Part shown: positions 4,448 to 6,695 of the stretch, one piece after another
Layout: each line of letters starts with the position of its first letter
Numbering within the stretch: position 1 is the stretch's first letter
Source: Deltaproteobacteria bacterium RBG_13_52_11
GTDB taxonomy: Bacteria; Desulfobacterota; B13-G15; RBG-16-54-18
Length of the DNA stretch: 6,695 nucleotides
Reading direction: 5' to 3'
Assembly: GCA_001797745.1 (NCBI GenBank)
Contig: MGQF01000003.1
Location: forward strand, 19,958 to 26,652
Made by a program: the position numbers and the translations under genes
The notes under the pieces: model-generated
What the model saw: only the letters and a program-made list of their open reading frames with translations
The model's database searches: none
Told to the model about the DNA's origin: nothing

Positions 4448-5476
4448 ATGGACCAGTTTCCTGAACACCTTATTCTGCCTGACAGGGTTTATCAACTGTC
4501 TGTGTCGGGGGCAAATGGACATCGTGCCTTTATGCGGGGTCTGGTCGACTTCCACGTTAAGGGCATAAATCCTTTATCTACCTCTGATACATGGAGTACT
4601 CTTCTCGGGATGAGCGAGGAGTTGCATGAAGACTATCCCAGCTTCAAGCAATCAATTCCCCTCACTTGGCTACTGTTTAGGTTCCTATATCATCATGTCC
4701 GCAGTAATTCCCTGGACATCCTATCTGGACATGGCGGTGAAGTTCTTACAACAAAGACTTTTCAAGATTACTTAGGCAGGGAACCCGGTGATCATAGCGC
4801 CGAACAGATTTTGCGCGCGATACTTGGATCATGGGTGCGGGTTTTCCCGGAGAAGCCAGTGGCACTTCGTGACATATACGCATCCACCGATTTGCTGATT
4901 GAAATACTCAAGCGAGCCATTAATTCGCTTAAATTCTCAGGTCACATTGAAGATAAGGGTTCTGACGAGTACATAATCAAACCCGGCATTTTCTCCACCT
5001 TACCACCTTCTGTCGGCACAGTCTCCCTTGATAGAAAGATTAATCGATACTACCAAGAGGTTGACATACAGGCCATAGAACCGTTTTGTTTTGTTATAAT
5101 GCCGTTTCGTGAAGCGGAGTTTCCGCAACGAATCTACACAGACATCATCAAGCCTTTAATCGAAGATGTTTTCAAAATTTCTTGTTATCGAGTCGACGAA
5201 GATCATCTTCCCGATCGTATTGACAATAAGATATACACCTATCTGCTAAGAGCATCATTCATCATCGGCGAAGTCAGCACTTTGAATCCCAACGTCTTCT
5301 ATGAACTTGGATTAGCGCATATGTTAGAAAAATCCTGTATCATTTTAACCCAGATGCCAGTGTCGCAGGTTCCGTTTGACATCAACAGAATTAGAGCTGA
5401 ACATTATGATAATGATGAACAACTGGTTCAAATACTGAAAAAATCGATTTCTGCTCTCGCGTTTAAAATTAAATGA
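4448..5476 (+). CDS. TIR-like / nucleoside deoxyribosyltransferase-like protein with N-terminal helical domain
   Basis: A 342-residue protein in two parts. Residues 1-185 are mostly helical and unrecognised. The end, LKFSGHIEDKGSDEYIIKPG (161-180), looks like the last helix and wing of a winged-helix fold. Residues 211-320 carry the marks of the TIR/nucleoside-2-deoxyribosyltransferase-like superfamily: FVIMPF (215-220), Y230...IIKPLIED, YRVDED (247-252), a helix LLRASFIIGEVS, NPNVFYELG (280-288), the strand CIILTQ (297-302) and PFDINRIRAEHY (309-320). E286 aligns with the nucleophilic glutamate of deoxyribosyltransferases. Related proteins usually have IADLT before NPN; here it is IIGEVS, with E274 in place of Asp. 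Relatives cleave N-glycosidic bonds of nucleosides or NAD-like molecules, and several such folds act as defence effectors; that role is inferred. A GAGAGGAT purine stretch ends about 10 bases before the ATG. No transmembrane segment is seen. Confidence 0.82.
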   Translation: MDQFPEHLILPDRVYQLSVSGANGHRAFMRGLVDFHVKGINPLSTSDTWSTLLGMSEELHEDYPSFKQSIPLTWLLFRFLYHHVRSNSLDILSGHGGEVLTTKTFQDYLGREPGDHSAEQILRAILGSWVRVFPEKPVALRDIYASTDLLIEILKRAINSLKFSGHIEDKGSDEYIIKPGIFSTLPPSVGTVSLDRKINRYYQEVDIQAIEPFCFVIMPFREAEFPQRIYTDIIKPLIEDVFKISCYRVDEDHLPDRIDNKIYTYLLRASFIIGEVSTLNPNVFYELGLAHMLEKSCIILTQMPVSQVPFDINRIRAEHYDNDEQLVQILKKSISALAFKIK

Positions 5477-5498
5477 CGCGGGCGTTTATACTCGCCAG

Positions 5499-5606
5499 AT
5501 GATCAAAGTACACGACGAGTACATAACAACTCAATTTATGCGAATGCAAAGATGTTTCGTTGACTGGGGCGAAAGGATAACAGAAAATCTCCTTCGGAGG
5601 TTATGA
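5499..5606 (+). CDS. Possible 35-residue upstream ORF overlapping the next start
   Basis: ATG at 5499 to TGA at 5604-5606 encodes 35 residues, ending in an amphipathic-looking RCFVDWGERITENLLRRL. Its stop overlaps the ATG at 5603 in an ATGA arrangement. This is the geometry of translational coupling. It has no obvious Shine-Dalgarno site, and its second half is translated from repeat module A, so it may be chance. Confidence 0.2.
   Translation: MIKVHDEYITTQFMRMQRCFVDWGERITENLLRRL
5565..5595 (+). repeat. Intergenic repeat module A, copy 3, forming a 5' leader
   Basis: TGGGGCGAAAGGATAACAGAAA and the final CCTTC agree with 1555-1585 at 24 of 31 positions. Its end, TCTCC-TTC-GGAGG (5589-5601), folds the following gene's ribosome binding site into a 4-5 bp hairpin. 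That could damp translation. Confidence 0.6.
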
Positions 5607-6166
5607 TGTCAAATATTTCAATAGAGGCGACCGCAGCAATCATTGGGGGACTAGCAGGCACATTGGCTGCATTCCTTGTGAACTCCCTGAAGGAATCTTG
5701 GCGTATTTGGCGCCGCAGGCGGAACATTGCATCTGCTCTCGTTTATCACTTTCGACTGTTCCGGCGGCACCTTGTACACAACCTCAAAATAGCAGAGGAA
5801 AAGAATAATATCATATTTGATGCTGGCTACCCTGATTCCTTCTACGTTTCAATCCTGCCGGAATTGCCTGATTTCGGCCCGGAGCTTTTCTTAGGTGTTA
5901 GATCGGTATTCAGCCAGCTTAGACAAATTAACTATCTCAAAAAGGAAATGCAACATCACATGCAAGCTGGAACCCCCGCCGGCAAGAGGATTAACTTGAT
6001 CCCTGCTTATATTGCGGCGCACAAACAAGCGGTCTGTGCTATAGACACAGCACTAGAGCATTTGCGAAGTAAGGCGCAAAGAAAGACTTTTTGTGCAGAC
6101 CTGCCTGAAATAACGGAATTGTCGGAACTTGAGAAGGAGTTGCTCGCCGATGTGAATTCACCCTAA
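5606..6166 (+). CDS. Small membrane-anchored helical protein, function unknown
   Basis: 186 residues from the ATG at 5606. The ATG three bases earlier (5603) is also in frame, but GGAGG at 5596-5600 is 5 bases from the later one and only 2 from the earlier, so 5606 is preferred. One hydrophobic segment near the N-terminus (AAIIGGLAGTLAAFLVNSL, about 10-28) is followed by a very basic stretch, RIWRRRRN. By the positive-inside rule this places the rest in the cytoplasm. That rest is a set of helices: ALVYHFRLFRRHLVHNLKIAEE, a middle part with FYVSILPELPDFGPELF, LRQINYLKKEMQHHM, and a long final helix pair ending in an acidic tail. No known motif was recognised. Single-anchor helical proteins of this kind are often found in accessory and defence loci. 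It lies 129 bases after the TIR-like gene on the same strand. Confidence 0.75.
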   Translation: MSNISIEATAAIIGGLAGTLAAFLVNSLKESWRIWRRRRNIASALVYHFRLFRRHLVHNLKIAEEKNNIIFDAGYPDSFYVSILPELPDFGPELFLGVRSVFSQLRQINYLKKEMQHHMQAGTPAGKRINLIPAYIAAHKQAVCAIDTALEHLRSKAQRKTFCADLPEITELSELEKELLADVNSP

Positions 6167-6218
6167 CAAGTTGTCAAGCTGGATGAAACATAAAATTTGG
6201 GGTTAAATAACTACAAAA

Positions 6219-6695
6219 CTAGCAAATCACCTGCAGCACTTCATCAATCTCCCCCAAGGCCTTGATGATGCCTGAGGCAGTGCTCGGGCTTAGGCTCCTT
6301 ACATCCATACCGGCTACCAAGGCAGCCACATTGTCGAACGCCCCCTTCACATCCAAATCATCGTCCAGCCGCTCGCGAAAGGCATCCGTAATCTTCCGTG
6401 CAACATCCGTGTCCGTATCCGTGGTAGGACCCGCCCTGCCCTTGATTTTCTTTATCTGTTCCTGAAACCTCCGCAGCTTCTCCGTTGCGGAGCGCATCCG
6501 CTTGTCTGAATAGTTGAGCCTCTGGCGATAGTGACCGTAAATCAGGAAAAAACGTATTTCACTGAAGTCATATCCCTGCTCCTGTAAGGTATCGGTATAA
6601 AGGATATTCCCAATGCTCTTGGACATCTTTTTTCCGTCCACGTGCAGGTAGTGGCAGTGGAGCCAGAACCGCGCCATGGGATAGGGTCTGATCGA
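6219..6695 (-). CDS. cysS: Cysteinyl-tRNA-synthetase-like class I tRNA ligase, C-terminal part (5' end outside window)
   Basis: Reads leftward from beyond the window edge to TAG at 6219-6221. The frame is open through base 6695 and gives RPYPMARFWLH, so the Met at 6677 is internal. WLHCHYLHVDGKKMSKSIGN holds the KMSKS loop that stabilises cysteinyl-adenylate formation. The segment GYDFSEIRFFLIYGHYRQRLNYSD matches the helical region after the catalytic core in CysRS. About 130 residues follow KMSKS, compared with about 190 in E. coli CysRS. The protein stops at EIDEVLQVIC, without the usual final stretch rich in Arg, Lys and Asp (the R..AR..KD...AD.IRD region). The DNA past the stop does not continue that domain in frame. 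It could be a shortened synthetase, a related cysteine ligase without tRNA recognition, or a gene cut at its end. It converges on the 5606 gene, with 52 bases between their stops. Confidence 0.85.
   Translation of the reverse strand, partial: SIRPYPMARFWLHCHYLHVDGKKMSKSIGNILYTDTLQEQGYDFSEIRFFLIYGHYRQRLNYSDKRMRSATEKLRRFQEQIKKIKGRAGPTTDTDTDVARKITDAFRERLDDDLDVKGAFDNVAALVAGMDVRSLSPSTASGIIKALGEIDEVLQVIC

Noticed and set aside
5560..5588. Promoter TTGACT-N17-GAAAAT before the 5606 gene
   Set aside because: The -10 is poor and transcription would start too close to the ribosome binding site.
1..6695. CRISPR array, tRNA, rRNA or insertion sequence
   Set aside because: No regularly spaced direct repeats, cloverleaf, rRNA-like stretch or transposase reading frame was found on either strand.

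Overview
The window suggests a bacterium of middling GC content. Sigma-70-type promoters, strong Shine-Dalgarno sites, an RHH/RelE toxin-antitoxin pair and a cysteinyl-tRNA-synthetase-like gene fit a Desulfobacterota/Syntrophales-type or related anaerobe. That placement is an impression from protein flavour, not a demonstrated assignment.

Layout. The left edge (1-774) is the 3' part of an ABC-2 transporter permease that begins outside the window. The right edge (6219-6695, minus strand) is the 3' part of a cysS-like class I tRNA ligase gene with the KMSKS loop, also running off the window. Between these two, every supported gene is on the plus strand, in small separate units: (a) 1007-1387, an unrecognised 126-residue protein with a faint immunity-protein look, followed by a possible 55-codon ORF at 1403-1570; (b) 1698-2895, a two-gene operon of a short-chain dehydrogenase/reductase and a SnoaL/NTF2-fold protein; (c) 3011-3488, an overlapping RHH antitoxin/RelE-ParE toxin pair with a textbook promoter and a palindrome over its -10 box; (d) 3797-4306, a membrane-anchored beta-rich protein; (e) 4448-5476, a two-domain protein whose C-terminal half carries the FVIMPF...NPNVFYELG signature of the TIR-like/nucleoside-deoxyribosyltransferase superfamily, a plausible nucleotide-cleaving defence effector; (f) 5606-6166, a small membrane-anchored helical protein. 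No transposase, integrase, tRNA, rRNA or CRISPR array was seen.

The most unusual signal is between the genes. Two short sequence modules recur in intergenic DNA ahead of unrelated genes. Module A (a G-rich stretch followed by AACAGAAA) is at 1555-1585, 2917-2943 and 5565-5595. Module B (ending TGACAATTATTGAC) is at 1585-1622 and 3560-3597. At 1555-1622 they are joined head to tail, and 831-910 looks like a decayed A+B copy. Module B supplies the -35 of a TTGACA-N18-CATAGT promoter in two places. The modules may be relics of a mobile or regulatory repeat that gives newly arrived genes a promoter.

How the parts work together: the SDR and SnoaL genes probably act on the same small-molecule pathway, and the toxin-antitoxin pair is self-contained and probably self-repressing. 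The three genes from 3797 to 6166 (anchored protein, TIR-like/deoxyribosyltransferase-like protein, anchored protein) could be parts of one defence or stress system. They are separated by gaps of 141 and 129 bases, so this remains a hypothesis.
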